Shown: positions 12,225 to 25,515 of the stretch, piece by piece
Numbering within the stretch: position 1 is the first letter of the stretch
How the letters are laid out: every line of letters begins with the position of its first letter
Source of the DNA: Siphonodentalium dalli
Taxonomy: Eukaryota; Mollusca; Scaphopoda; Gadilida; Siphonodentaliidae
Assembly: GCA_032622095.1 (NCBI GenBank)
Contig: CP136064.1
Coordinates: 136,603,954-136,667,953 of the forward strand
Direction of reading: 5' to 3'
Length of the DNA stretch: 64,000 nucleotides
Translations under genes and position numbers: made by a program
Notes under the pieces: model-generated
Told to the model about the DNA's origin: nothing
What the model saw: only the letters and a program-made list of their open reading frames with translations
The model's database searches: none

Positions 12225-13004
12225 TCTATTATATATTTTGGAAGATCTGTATGTCTGCGTGTGTGTGTGTGTCTGTGTGTGTGTCTGTAATCGATGGACT
12301 CGAAAACGGCCCCGCCGATTTCGATGAAACTTGGTATGTGGGGGTATTTTCAGCCGGGGAGTGACATAGACCTATTAATCTACCCGTGCGACGTAACATT
12401 GACGTTGAAATCAGGTAATTTCAAGATCAAACGACCGAATATCACGGGATTTCGTTGAATCTTGGTATGTGGGGGTACCTTCGGCCGGGGAGTGGCATAA
12501 ATCTATTAATTTGCCCGTGCGACGTGACCTTGACCTTGAAATCGGGTCATTTCAAGGTGATCCCAAATGAAATCGGGTCATTTCAAGGTCAAACGCCCGA
12601 ATATCATGGGATTTCGATGAAACTTGGTATGTGTGGGTACTTTCGGCCGGGGAGTCTCATACGCCTATTCATTTGCCAGTGCAACGTGACCTTGACCTTG
12701 AAATCGGGTCAATTCAATGTCAAATCGCGAATTTTGGTGGGAGTTCGACGAAATTTGATACGTGGGGTTACTTTTGTCCACTGAGTGTTTTGGGCGTGTC
12801 GAGTAGTGACCCCGACCTGACCTTGACCTTCAAAATAATCAATTCAAGGTCAAATCGGGTAAAACCGGATGGATTTCGACGGGTACTTTTGTCGGGTACT
12901 TTTGTCCGGGCAGTGTTTTGGACTGGTCAAATCGTGACCCCACTTGACCTTCAAAATGGACAATTCAAGGTCAAAGCCCCGGACGAAGTCGGGTCACCTT
13001 CTAG
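12225..13004 (+). mobile_element. Helitron of the second subfamily, 780 bp, with complete 3' end
   Basis: Starts TCTATTATATATTTTGGAAG, carries several copies of the module ending in TGACCTTGACCTTGAAATC, and ends with the hairpin CCCGGACGAAGTCGGG, a short spacer and CTAG, followed by T. Its 3' hairpin matches that of the 2.8-kb Helitron ending at 47830, so the two share a replication terminus type. Confidence 0.8.
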
Positions 13005-13563
13005 TATAATATATACCGGTACAAAAGTCTACGGTGTATGACAGTGGAGAACATTTGTCACCATGAAATTTCGAATGATCCATGTATGTGGAAAGTTCAC
13101 ACCAAAATAGATTGTAAACACAGGGGACAGGGAACTTTAAAGACTAAATTTATTACATACCGGTACATGTACAGTCCTCGAAATTGACCATGCCACAAAG
13201 CAATGCCATGGGAAATGCCGTGGCAACATGTGATATCTAACATATTTAATTAGCCATGGGAAATTTTACTAATTTCAAGGGCTGCATGCGTATATCCAAA
13301 GATGGTCTATCTGTTCCTACATGTATAACATGTTTTATATAGTTCCTGGGTATGAAATAATAATTATAAATCGAAACCCATTCTATCAATTAATATAGAT
13401 TTGAGTTGAGGCTTTAATCGAATTTAGTGGATGAGGTTAATAAATTTTGTATAGAATTACGACAAATTTTAGATCCTTTTTATCACATAATCACACTTTA
13501 GCAAGAAAAAACAATCCCGAAACGGCCGGGTTTAAAACAAATTAATATTGATTTCCATATCAC
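13005..13563. other. AT-rich sequence without a gene
   Basis: About 560 bp between the Helitron array and a LINE. It shows TACCGGTACA and ACATGTA strings but no coding or structural element I can support. Confidence 0.5.
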
Positions 13564-15385
13564 AACCGAGTATATGCAGCGTTCCTTGATTCAAAGAAAG
13601 TGTTTGATCGCGTTTGGCATGAAGGGCTCATCTATAAATTAGCTCAAAAAGGTGTAACGTGCGCTATGCTCAGAGTCATTTCAAACATGTACTCAGATGA
13701 ACAGAGCCATGTTCTCTGTAATGGGATAAAATCGGAAGCCTTCACAGTGGAGCACGGAACAAGGCAAGGAGGGGTAATGTCGCCCTTCTTGTATCTTGTC
13801 TTTATTGATGAACTTGTGGAATCCCTGTCAGATACACATGATGGCGTTCACATTAACTCTATTTTATGTTCGTCCCCTACGACGACTGATGACATAACTA
13901 TTCTCTCATTCACAGACGGAGGTCTCCGTAGACTCCTCAACATATGTCACCTATTGAGTACGAAATTCAGCGGAGAAAATTATTGTTTAAAGTGACGCTT
14001 CGATTTCTCACACGAGAAAAGCAAAGGTGTTGTAATTGGCACCTCCCAATACAGGCGTCACACTGAGGATAGACCATGGGAGCTCGGACCCAGACATATC
14101 GCCAACGTAGAAGAAGTCTCTCATCTGGGTATTATTCAGAGCTCGACTGGTAAACATAATCCGAAAGTTGAGAAGGCTACTGATATGCTATGCAAAGTAT
14201 TCTTCTCAGCTTGTCGCTCACCTGTTACAACCGAGTTCTCTCCTTTAACCAACCTAAAGATTCTTAAGCATATCGTTATTCCCAAAGCTCTTTATGGCTG
14301 TGAATCATGGTGGGATTTGTCACATACGCAATATACCACGATAGAACGCGCTTATCGCATGTGTGTTAAGAATTTACAGCGCATTCCGAAACGCAGTAAT
14401 ACAATATTATCCCTATCACTACTCGGACTTCTCCCTATTGAGTACGAAATTCAGCGGAGAAAATTATTGTTTCTTGGAACACTGATTAACTTACCACGGA
14501 ATCACAGAGCAGCTCTCGATGTATTCCTATTAAATTATCACGATAATCGAATATACGGTCGCCCGATGACAGGATTTCTAAAAGATATATCTGATACTCT
14601 CCATAAATTCAACTTATACAATTATCTTCCATCTTTTACGGAAACGGGTTTCTTCCCTACCCAGTCCACTTGGAAGAAAATTGTCAGAGATTGTCTCTCT
14701 GCTCACTACTTACGCGAAGTGAGTCAGCGTGGTCAGAGAGACGATTCTCTATCTTTTCTCTTCAAGGTAAAACCCGACAACCAGTCACTGTGGAAACTTT
14801 GGCAGCTCTCTCTCGAAGAACCTGAGTATTTTCCAATTTGTATCAAGATGGCCAATATTTTGACCAAAACCACGTATGACAATGACGCTCAATGCAACCA
14901 AACATATTCAAATCTCTTGTTTCATAGATATCTCAACTCTCGAGTGTACATCTGAGTTTGCACAGATGGTACGGAACACATTTTGGTATTCACTGATTGA
15001 CATATTTGGAATTGAAACTTTTACCTTTCTTGACAGCATGAATAGCGATACATTCCTTGCGTTTTGCCTAGGCGGGTGTATCCCAATGCAAATTGAACTG
15101 ATTTGTGATGAATATCGTCTTTTCAAGCGATGTGTGAGGTTTATTTTCATACTGTGTTCTGACTAAGTTTTATGATGAAGACATCATATCGGATACTTCA
15201 CTATATATCTGTCTTAAACATCTTGTCTTGCAGTATATCATTCCCACAATGAATTTCTCAAGTTAAATTATATTGCATGTGTATATATGTCTTCATGTAA
15301 CTTTTGTATATATATATATATATTGTACCATAATGGTCTCCATATTTGGAGGAATAAACATATCTCTCTCTTATCATCATGTTTA
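13564..15385 (+). mobile_element. 5'-truncated LINE with broken reverse transcriptase gene
   Basis: The reverse transcriptase begins mid-domain. The segment FLDSKKVFDRVWHEGLIYKL (about 13576-13635) matches RT domain 3 of LINEs, and GTRQGGVMSPFLYLVFIDEL matches the next block. A frame change and a stop at 13993 follow, then a 256-residue open stretch (14185-14955) carrying the connection and C-terminal region (IPKALYGCESWWDL), then a last frame (to 15166). The catalytic YADD-like box is missing because the sequence around 13880-14000 is rearranged. An AATAAA at 15353 lies near the 3' end. The element is dead. Confidence 0.85.
13950..13988 (+). repeat. 39-bp direct copy of a downstream LINE segment
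   Basis: The 39 bases beginning CCTATTGAGTACGAAATTC at 13950-13988 are identical to 14434-14472 in the same element. At 14434 the sequence fits the reading frame of the RT C-terminal part; at 13950 it interrupts the frame. It is a misplaced duplicate, consistent with template switching or a local repair event. Confidence 0.85.
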
Positions 15386-17621
15386 TCTCACAGTAGCAAT
15401 CAACACTAAATAACCCATTACAATTTGAATATCATAATTATATTCAAATTGACATAATAATATTGAACAATATCATTGTGGCATGGTTGCGATAAGTTCT
15501 TACGTCACTGCGTGCTGATAGTACACGTGTGTCTTACTAAAAAAATGAGGCCAGGTCAATGTGGGTTTAGGGGCTGATTATGTAAATATTGACCTAAAAT
15601 CAATATTATTATTGATAGATTTGTTTCCAGACAGGTGTCTTCGACTAATATTTAATCATCTTATACCACAAAATTATGGTCATGATTAATGTTTAAAGGC
15701 ACGGGTGGTATTCGTTGCAGAAATATTGATATTTGTTCAAATCGCCACCAAAAGAAGGAATATTAAAATATATATAGATTTGTTCATATGCCAAACATAA
15801 TCAGCGCGTAAATAGTATATTGTCATCAAGACGTACGATGGTGTACGTAAACAAGAGCCTGTCCATGTTACAGAAGGTTTGCTTCTGTTTACATAACACA
15901 GCTCAATTCTATTGGTTAATCACATACAAATGATGTGAATGCTCTTTATTATTTGCATATCAGGAAAACAGTAACAAGTAACGCTCTTTGTGTTTACCAT
16001 ATCCAGATCTAAACAAAAGCCAGGTTCTGTAACGTTTTTTTGTGTTTGTTTACATAACAAAGGAAAACATTTGAAAATAATATACTGTTTATGCCATATT
16101 TCTGATTGGTATAAGAACAAGGTCTGTCTATATTTTACTATTTCTGTTTATGGCGGTTTTTGGCGGAGGTGAATATTTTAATAGTATACCAACTGCCAAC
16201 GGCGCCCGTATCTGTAGTACATACATGTAGTTTGCAGTACATGTACATGAACATGAATGGGGACGACACCTATACAATCTTGTTTAGATATTGATAGCTG
16301 CATATTTCACATATACGGTATTGAGTCACCTCTGGTCATGAGAATATAGTACATTGGATGCACATGCCTCAAACAGACTACATGTACATGTATAACGCAC
16401 AAGTTATGTAGTAAAGAGGTAGCCCAATATCTAGGGAATAAAGAGGCATCACATGGTACACACATATATCATGAACGTTTAACAGCATCAAATAATGAAT
16501 TCCCTACAGCTCCAAATACCTATGAAGAAATATAGGGGACAAAGTTTATAATATACTAAAGGTGCACAATGCATTGAACATCATACGCAATCCAATTGGA
16601 TTTGTGAATCAATAAATGGGATTGGTTAGCTACCCGATTCATGAATGTTATTTCGTTATTGAAGAGAGTCACTACATGCATACGACGTTGATTGTTGGCA
16701 ATCTTGATTATAATACCTGCTTTGAGCAAGTTTACTCGCTGTGCGTCTTTAAAGGTACTCAATCTGATTCGATTGTCCCCATATAATCAGATTCCAACAA
16801 CATTTAAAAAAATGGCGTTTCAGTTATCAGAATCGATTAATTGCCCAAAAAAATGCTAACCACTGTCAACGACATGTATAGTATAAAATTACCCAAAACG
16901 TATTATTTATCAACATGTTGTTCGGACGAAATTTGGCCTTATTATTAAAAGAAAGTATGTTTATTTTAGAGTTATCAATCTTCATCCGCAATTTGGTCGT
17001 CGACTGTTTACTGAGCCACTAATAATTCTCGATGGTGAAAAACAATAGATTTCAAAATATGATATCTAATAACTCTGAGCTTTGATACTAGTAGGTGGGT
17101 TTCTCGACTCGAATCACATATTTTTTACCACCGAATCCAAATAAAGAGTAATTGAGGGGCGCTTTGGATTATGTATGTTCAATTTAAAAATGTTATGGAT
17201 ATTATCTGAATTTGTATATAAATACTCTAGAACCTGGTATGGAATTGTGCCAAAGGGGTTTCGAGCATATTTTACCCCTGCATAAAACAAAATTACAACA
17301 ATGATAATATTGACTGTCATTCACTCATTAACAGTGTCAAAAAGTAGCAAAACACCTTCCAATTCAAAACTGACATTTTGACGAAATATATTTGTAAAAT
17401 AAAACCTACATGTATGTACTCTGTTTATAACATGCATTTGTAATTGCTTCAGACCATTTGCCACAGTTTGGAGAGATGATTACAAGCCAATGAAGCCATC
17501 GGCAATGGTGGGTTTCAAATCTTCATTCAGTGATCTCGAATGAGACTTTTCAGCCTGACAAACTTGGCATCTGACAAGAGTTCTGATTTTCGTCAGAATA
17601 CCCTGTGCAGGTTGTAATCCC
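15386..17621. other. Non-coding AT-rich DNA
   Basis: No credible open frame or RNA gene seen in 2.2 kb. The region around 16200-16400 is dense in CATGTACATG palindromes, a texture common in mollusc-like genomes. Short frames of 60-68 residues lack domain signals and codon bias. Confidence 0.5.
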
Positions 17622-18065
17622 CGGTCCACTACTCTTGGCCTCCAAATAAACATACAAGCACGTTTATTATTTTTTGGAACCCCCCCCCCCCGCAGTGAGG
17701 CTGCACAGTGCTTAATTGCATCTGCACGTTTATTAATTTTGAAAATTTAACTCAAGATTTCTATGTGATTCTGATACTAGTATCCAAATGATGAGCTTAT
17801 AACTTTATGCATGTACATATTCAAGTACATGCATATGGCATACATGTACATGTGAACATTTAATTATAGAATAAAACACCACATGACACATATGTGTTGA
17901 TTCTATACTTGACCTATTACAAAAATATTTTTTTTAACCACAGTTGATATTTTTCTCGGTTTCCCCCTGCACTATTATTTGGGTCTGCACTTTATTAAGT
18001 TTCCATGGAATTCCCCTCTGCACTATTATTTGGGTCTGCACTTTTATTTGGAGCCCGAGAGTAGC
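17622..18065. mobile_element. Short inverted-repeat element (MITE-like)
   Basis: The left end CTACTCTTGGCCTCCAAATA is the approximate reverse complement of the right end TATTTGGAGCCCGAGAGTAG near 18046-18065. The interior repeats the phrase CACTATTATTTGGGTCTGCA twice and is non-coding. I could not assign a target duplication, so the superfamily is left open. Confidence 0.55.
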
Positions 18066-19820
18066 ACGATATACCAGGGGGTGATTCCATGCATTACGCT
18101 CGGCTACAATGAATAAATTACCCTGGGTAAAAGTGAATGGAATGATTTTTAGTGACTGGAGTAATTACGAAATGCAAATACGTGCTCTCGCCGTTTTCCA
18201 CATGGGAAGGACTTGGCCAACAAATGTTATTCCATCTGACAAGACAAGTTGGAAGACCGCTTGCATATCCAAATAAACTTAACAAATATTAAGAATCATA
18301 AATTCTTACCAGATATGTCGGTCTCCCCATTTAGTTCTGGCTGCTCCCGTAGTCATCACAAATAGGATGATCGTGCTGTGGCAAGTTCGGTGGAGAAATG
18401 TTTTTAGAAATTTACTCTCATTTTTCGAAGAAATTGACATTTAATATCGGTGGAATTAAACGGATTAATGGAAGAATGTATCGACCACCTGGCTCGCCAT
18501 TGTTGTTGTTGTTGTCGTAGTTGTCAGAATATTCCTTCGTTATATCGGAGCACCCTGTTGACAGATAATGTCTGTAAATGGTTGAATTTATCCTCTGATT
18601 GTATCCTTGAATAATCACATTATACAAGCACAATAAATCACATGTATGATGAGTTAGTGGAGAGTTAAATTAATTGGCCGCGAGAAAAAGGCAGAACGAT
18701 GAGGCTGAAAGTGACTTCACAGGAATACAATTTTACGCATGCGCAGCACGCAACACCCTATGCTATGTACTCTGCAGTGCCAACCTTAAAAGAGGAGCTG
18801 AAGTCCAGACACAAGTACCACTTGGGTAGTTTTTTTCTATTTTAGTGTTTTAAAGATAGTTTCTTTAAAAAAAATAGTTTAATCTCCAACTAATATGCGG
18901 ATTGTCCTAATTATAAACGATCAAGGTCGTTTTTGAAATTATACAGTATGCAATTCGGCATCAGACACTTCTATACGCTGACAGATGCACCGAGAACGAC
19001 GTTGATTGCATATAGGCCTTTCGTGGCATTTCCACTTTTCAATAGAAAACAATAATGATTTGTGACGTCATAGTGTCAATGGAAATAACTCAATTTAGAG
19101 AAAACGTCAATCCCTGAGTGCATTCAGTTTACACTTGAACAGTTTCATATAAAAGTCTTCTCTTTGATTTCTGAGTATTTTGCTATCAGACTGTAGTTTT
19201 GGAACGTGAAAATCTAAAATTTCCCACCACCCCGCCCCGCATTCATCCAAGTGTCCACTGAGGTGACACTCCTCAGTTTCGTACCCGATCCCTTGAAAAA
19301 CATGAATGGTGTAATTCAGGTGGCAACTTGAACAGCCATTTATTGTTATAAACCATTAAGTTATACATGTATGCAATGCATGCATTGTGGACTTCCCTGT
19401 GTCCTTAATTTTGTTTAGTGTCGGTATCGAAAAATATAGTTATGCCCCTTGATTTGCACAGCAAAAATAGCATTTTTCTTGCAAAAATCACTCCAAAATG
19501 GCCCATTTTCTGCCCATATAACATGAAAATCAGATAATTTGGCTTTACTAACCAAACAGTATCACAAAAATGCTGGCTTAGCTATGCGATATGAAAAATT
19601 GAGGACTTTCGCCGTTCAGAATTGAAATATTGGGAGTTTTGAAAGCAGAGGACAAAGTTTCTACACATTAAACCACGCCCCCTGTGGTTATATTTATAAA
19701 AAACTTTAGGACACCTTGAAAAAATTTAGCATTCCATAACCAAACTTCCCTTGGCCCATGGTCTATATACATGGGGCCCAATATGGGTGACTCTTTTTTA
19801 CAAGAAATTCACCCCTACTC
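18066..19820. other. Non-coding DNA
   Basis: No gene recognised. It has a short trinucleotide-type tract near 18500 and one isolated GGTGACACTCCTCAGTTTCG at about 19263 related to the hairpin repeat at 19822. Confidence 0.45.
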
Positions 19821-19821
19821 A

Positions 19822-19905
19822 TCATTCGAAACTGTGGAGTGTCACCTTAGCGGAATTTTTCGATATTCTTGTTGTTTAGGTGACACTCCACAGTTTCGAA
19901 TGATC
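19822..19905. repeat. Hairpin repeat built on GGTGACACTCCACAGTTTCG
   Basis: TTCGAAACTGTGGAGTGTCACC at about 19824 is followed 40 bases later by its reverse complement ending TTTCGAATGATC. The right arm and its downstream flank (GATTTCTTAGAATAGAGTACC, GAGAGAAGGTTAGTTATGAA) recur at 63672-63805, and single arms occur near 19263 and 20490. This is a dispersed repeat family with hairpin ends. Confidence 0.75.
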
Positions 19906-21971
19906 AGTAGGGGTAGATTTCTTAGAATAGAGTACCAGTATGTTCTGACACCATGAGTGTGGCATGTTTATTGAGAGAAGGTTAGTTATGAATTTATCGA
20001 TTTTTAGAGGATGTCTTTGTGTTTTGAAAAATATTGTTTCAGGTGACCTTGACCCCACCAGTATCAAGTAGTAGCGATTTCGGCGAAACAGTGGCTCCAG
20101 ACACCAGCGTAACTTTTTAGCTCATCTGCAAAAAATTATATTTTTGGAAATCAGTGGTGACAAGTTTGAACTTGTTTTTATTTTATTGTGAGGAAACATT
20201 GTTCTTCCAGACAACATAGGGGCTATGCTCCAAAAAATATTGTTTTTGTGTCCCACGGCCTTAAAATCGCTTATTTTGGCCACTTTCGCATCAAAATTTC
20301 ATTTTTCAGGCACACAATCAAGGGGCATAACTCTTGCTACCCCCATTGACGTGATAACTCTGTATCAAAATCTTAAAGCCTAGTGCTCAACCAAGGCATG
20401 TATATATTGTATATGTGTTGTGGGCATTTCAGTTATTTGTCAATGAATTGATGCCCCCCCCCTTATTTCTGCACCAATCCCTGCAGAAACTGTGGAGTGT
20501 CACCTTCAAGGCCAGCAAATAGCACCAATATCATCTGTTAACTTGACTATATTGTTACTGAAAATCATTTTTTGGCAAATCTGCTCAGTTAGAAGGAACA
20601 TTTTATGTTAAATACACCATTCTCCTATGTATATTCCAAAACAGATGGCCTTTAGTCACATAACTTGGTGTGGAATCTTGGAGAGGGGGTGTTGTTGGTG
20701 GTTCATGTATGTGGTTTAATATTGATGATTTTTCAGATGATAGGTACTTCTTCATGACATCATGCTCCTTGAATCTTAGCTGAAAAGACTGATATTAACA
20801 TTACACAGTCCAATACAAGATTAGATATTCAATATTTCTCATTCACAAGTGTAAAATTTAATAATTCATGCTTCCCTTGTCATATTTCACTTGCCAACCT
20901 ATTGTTCATGCGATATCATAACATTGTATAGTTTTCCCTTAATGCTAAATAAGACTTGGAATGTTTTAACCCATTGTTTTGGGAGAGCATTACAGTTAGT
21001 AGTTGCATGAACTATTATGTTTTCTTTTGATATCTGAGGAACGTAAGCATTTCAAAATATATTTTATTCAACATTATAGCAATTTAGACCTTTTTCAAGC
21101 TATAGATGATGGTCGGACATATCCAGTTTGTCACAAAATGGGCAATAGAATGACTTCCGATATAACAGTTCCCACACAATTGGTTAACCAAGGCGACAAC
21201 TGATCTCGTCGATAGTCTGACACCGAACAATTACAATTATACTGTCGTGTATATGTGCATGGTGAGACGCGATACAGCCTATAAAGGAGAAACAAACTAG
21301 CTAACAATACTCCACTCCGTCACCATCATAACGGCGAAATTAAACTGTAAAAAATTGGCCAGGGTTATACCTCTATCGTGTATATTGCTCGGTATGTATT
21401 GGATAGGCATTGTAATTTATCGGTTAGAAGGCCTGCAATTCTACAAAAGCAAGCAGCGCTTCATTTCCTTTGGTGCTTATCGCGCGGACAGGATTTAAAA
21501 TCCACGAATGCTGTAAGCAAATAAAGACAACTACGTGACGATTCTGAACCAAATATTAACACAGGTAGACTGGATTAAAAAGAGTGGAAATGTTTACTCT
21601 TACAATTGTTACAAGTGAATCATAGGAGCGATGTTACGACATGAGCAGACGTCTCCCGATCGGCTGCAATTAACGACATTTTATTGCAGTCAGATATCTG
21701 GTCGGAATTTCTAATATCATGCATAAGGTACTGCAGATCGTCATCTGAATTTTGCCATTAATCGACATGAAATTATCATGATCGCACTGGAACCATATTG
21801 ACTGATTACCACTTAACAGAGCTCAGCGCATAAAGCTTTTGAGTTCGCTCTTGCGATTGTTCTGTGCACTAAGTGAAACTGATCGTTTGGTTTCATTTGA
21901 TTGGGTCTCATCGCCAGCATTCATAACTTCTACTAGTTCAATCATCTTTTGGATTATTAGATTAATTCAGT
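19906..21971. other. Non-coding DNA upstream of the SLC6 exon
   Basis: About 2 kb lead into the first coding exon of the transporter gene and presumably contain its promoter and 5' untranslated exons, but no TATA box or splice site could be assigned with confidence. A ~66-codon frame at 21003-21203 has no recognisable content. Confidence 0.4.
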
Positions 21972-22179
21972 ATGCCATCTTCCAGACATGTTGTGCACAT
22001 AAAGACAAACGACTTAAATGATGTTTCGGCGGATGCGACTGATCCATCACCAGAAACCGAAATCCCCAAGCGCGAGACTTGGGGCAAGAAAGCCGAGTTT
22101 CTACTTGCTGTCATCGGATTCGCCGTGGACCTTGGGAACGTATGGCGGTTCCCATATATATGTTACAAGAACGGAGGAG
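21972..22179 (+). CDS. First coding exon of an SLC6 monoamine-type neurotransmitter transporter (partial)
   Basis: The 69 codons run from an ATG ([11 protein letters not shown]) through a hydrophilic N-terminal tail to [20 protein letters not shown], then [15 protein letters not shown]. This is the start of transmembrane helix 1 of sodium- and chloride-coupled neurotransmitter transporters. The Asp in [12 protein letters not shown] is the residue that, in the serotonin, dopamine and noradrenaline transporters, contacts the amine; amino-acid and GABA members usually have Gly there. The wording is closest to serotonin or dopamine transporters. The exon ends after a phase-1 GG|GTTAGT donor at 22179/22180. 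No following exon was recognised in the window, so the next intron is long or the gene is interrupted. The start codon is inferred. Confidence 0.88.
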
Positions 22180-24440
22180 GTTAGTGCTATGGTTTATTAC
22201 TTTATTTCTGTGTGAAAGCCTTACAAATACACCAATTCAAATTGTATTAACAATTTAATTATGTACGTCACTATCGTCTGCATACGGCTTCAATAAATGT
22301 TGTTACAAAGGTACCCATATATACCCATATGTTCCCATATATACGCAGGCTTCAGTGTCACCAAAATCTTTGAAGAAATAGCTACTTCTACAACAGCCAA
22401 AAATAAAAAAAAACAGCAAAAACAACAACAAACAGAAACAGCAACGTTCCATATAATTAAAGAGTTAATTTAGTTAACAGTATTTTAAAAATTCCATCTA
22501 ATTTTATTATATACACACAGTTATAAATATAGGATGAAGCATGCAAGAATCCATGGTTCGGAACCTACAGCAAGCATATGTGCTTATGAGTCGTTTCCGT
22601 AGATGATTTCTGCATATCCCACCACGCAACAGCAGCCACTATCAAAATACCAGTCGTGGTTCATAATCTGAAGCTTATGTCAGTTCTGGGGCACACTGGG
22701 GCTGTCAATAATCACATTTTAAGTACAACATTGTTGTAGTTATTATGACTGTTCATAAGCCGCGTTGCACTACTATCAAGACCAAAATAACAACGATTTT
22801 CTAACGTTCGTAACTAAAGCATGAAACTTCACACATGTGTTGTGTAGTTATAATGGACATTTTTTTTGGAGGGGGTGAACAGCGAGAGATTATGTGTCAG
22901 GGATACAATGTGGTTTCCATGGCAACGGCAACAAATATTATTGAAAAAGCCAACAGTTGGATAGAAACCCGTTGAGCCTAATTATTTTTGAAGAAATGAT
23001 GAAAACTCATATTGCAATTAAAGTTGCATCTATCGATGGGCCATATTATATATACGGTCAATGTCAATTGCTACAGTGAAGGCCATTGGAAAAAGATAAT
23101 ATTTGGTCTATTTTTGATGAATTTTCTCATATTCCACTGCCCCTAGTAGGTTAGTCATAAAAGTCATAAAAGCAATCCACATCATAATGCATAACAATTA
23201 GGGCGTCATCACAACTTTATTTGATATATTGCTAAAATACGATCACTGTCAACATGTCAGAATATTTAGTTTATTTTTATCACATTTTAAGTACTACTTT
23301 TATAGTATATTTGTCGCAGTACATGACTCGCGATACATTACCCTTACTATTGAGATACCGTCAGACCAAAATGAACACGAGTTGTGACCTTAGTAACTAA
23401 AGCACGGTTATCGATTATGATAACCTTTGTAAAATTAGCAGTACACTGGACTCATATAATTCATCTACGAACGCGTCCTGATCATATTGACTGGATAGTT
23501 CAGACCGTAGCTGAAATAATAGTTACCACGGCTAAAGTCACTCTCCGAACGCGTTCACAAATATTAAGATTGAACTCATGCACTTTGTAGAAACAAGCCC
23601 TCGTTAAGCTTCTCGCACATGTAATTGAAACAAGAAAAGCATAGTCGGAAATGATAACGCCCTCAAAATCATATTAGTAGGCATATATAAAATATAGTTC
23701 AGCTTTAATGTAGTGACAAAAATCTGTATATAGGTAACGGCTATGTAGTTGATTATATGCGATGTTTGTTGTATGTGTATATACTTGGCACTTGGTGAGA
23801 AAGGATGTGAAAAAATCAAACAAATCGGACTTGCCAAACAAAAGTTTAATTTCAAATATTTAAACACCATAATATGTATGATATGTGCTCACCAAGGGCG
23901 CATGTGTTCCAATTGATTAAAATGTTCTTCGCGAAGCATGCAACAGCCATTGCATTGACACACCAATGAATGTATCTTCACTTTGTTATTTGATCTAAAT
24001 TCTATTGAAATAGAGGTATGAAATAGTATGCAAAATAATAATCAGACCAAAAGATCTCGAATGTCGTTACATGCTTCAAGTACACAAATACCAAGTACCT
24101 TTCTAATCACATTTAGTCTGTACAAGTACGCTCATACCTGTTCTAATTTCATGCGAAATAGTGGTCTGAATAGTGCATGAAATGCCATCCAGAATAATAC
24201 TCAGGGCAAAATTGTCTATCTTCATTACATGGTTCAAGTACGCAAACACCGAGTACGTTTCTAATCACATTTAGTTCATCCAATTACACAAATACCGCGT
24301 TTTAATCACATTTAGTCCATCACTTCCTACGACAGAGTCAGATATACTTGCCAATACATTGTACACCCTATTGAAGAGGACATAATGCTGATCTAAGAAT
24401 GGCATCAGGTACGGTAATGCACTCCTGATAACTTTGAAAA
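22180..24440. other. Probable first intron of the SLC6 gene, no exon recognised
   Basis: After the splice donor the sequence becomes AT-rich and non-coding. I looked for the expected continuation of helix 1 and helix 2 (an AFL-PY block and a GQY block) and found none. This assignment rests only on position. Confidence 0.45.
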
Positions 24441-24444
24441 TATG

Positions 24445-24935
24445 GCCTCTCGCGAGGGTTAATTAAAATACATGTATTGTTCCATGAGGGTTAATTAAAA
24501 TATGGTCAAATTCAGAGAGGGTTTGTTAAAATAAAGTCTGATGAGGGTAAATTAAAATATGGTCACATGAGGGTTAAGTAACATATGGCCCCACGCGGGT
24601 TAATTAACATATGGTCCAATGAGTGTTAATAAGAAAAATATGGTCACATGAAGATTAATTAAAATTTTACATTTTAATTAAAATATGGTCCCATAACTGA
24701 TTGGACCCATGGGGTTAAATTGAAATATGGTCCCATGAAGTTTATTCAAGTTAAAATATGGTCCCATTGTGTGGTTAATTAAAATTACAATACGGTTTAA
24801 TTAGTGTTGATTAAACTAGGGTTCCATAGGGTTAAATAAAATATATTCCCATGAGGGTAAGTTAAAATATGGTTCAATTAAGAATAACAAAATATGCCCC
24901 ATCCCACAGGAAGATCAATTGAAACATGGTCCCAG
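24445..24935. repeat. Degenerate minisatellite of GAGGGTTAATTAAAATATGG units
   Basis: Around 18 imperfect copies of a 22-30 base phrase (ATGAGGGTTAATTAAAATATGGTCCC and variants) follow one another, ending in a short poly-G tract at about 24941. Unit lengths vary, so the array is old. Non-coding. Confidence 0.85.
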
Positions 24936-25515
24936 GAGTGGGGGGGGGGGTAATTTCTGAACATTCTTCAATTCATATAGCATTCTGATATATATATATA
25001 TATATGTACAAAGAAATACAACTGATGTTTAGAATAAGGCCACGTTGTATGCTAACACCAATGTGAAGGGTTAGTGTTGGAACTTTTCTTAATAACATAT
25101 CTATTCATAACTGAGATATATTCCGCGAACAACAAAATGAAAATAAAATAGAGACCAATACTAAAGTTCACTAAACGTCAATATTTACAAACAGCACGAA
25201 GGAGTAATGTGGAAATTGGTTAATAATTACCATCCGAAATATTCTTTTAGAATATAACATGCCGATATTTGTCGTGCATAACTAAATTAAAAAGTTCAAT
25301 AAACGATTTTAAATAACATGTTAAACACTGATATAAACAGCTCGAAGGTTTTATGTGCGAATTACATTTCTTATACCATCCTCAATTCCTCATGGAATAT
25401 AATAGTAGATAGCATTGCGATTTATGTCACGTGAAAATAAATGAAAGATGTTCAAATAGCAATACAACAAATCAGATTAAAAAACTATAGAAACACACAA
25501 CACGCAGTGCACTAA

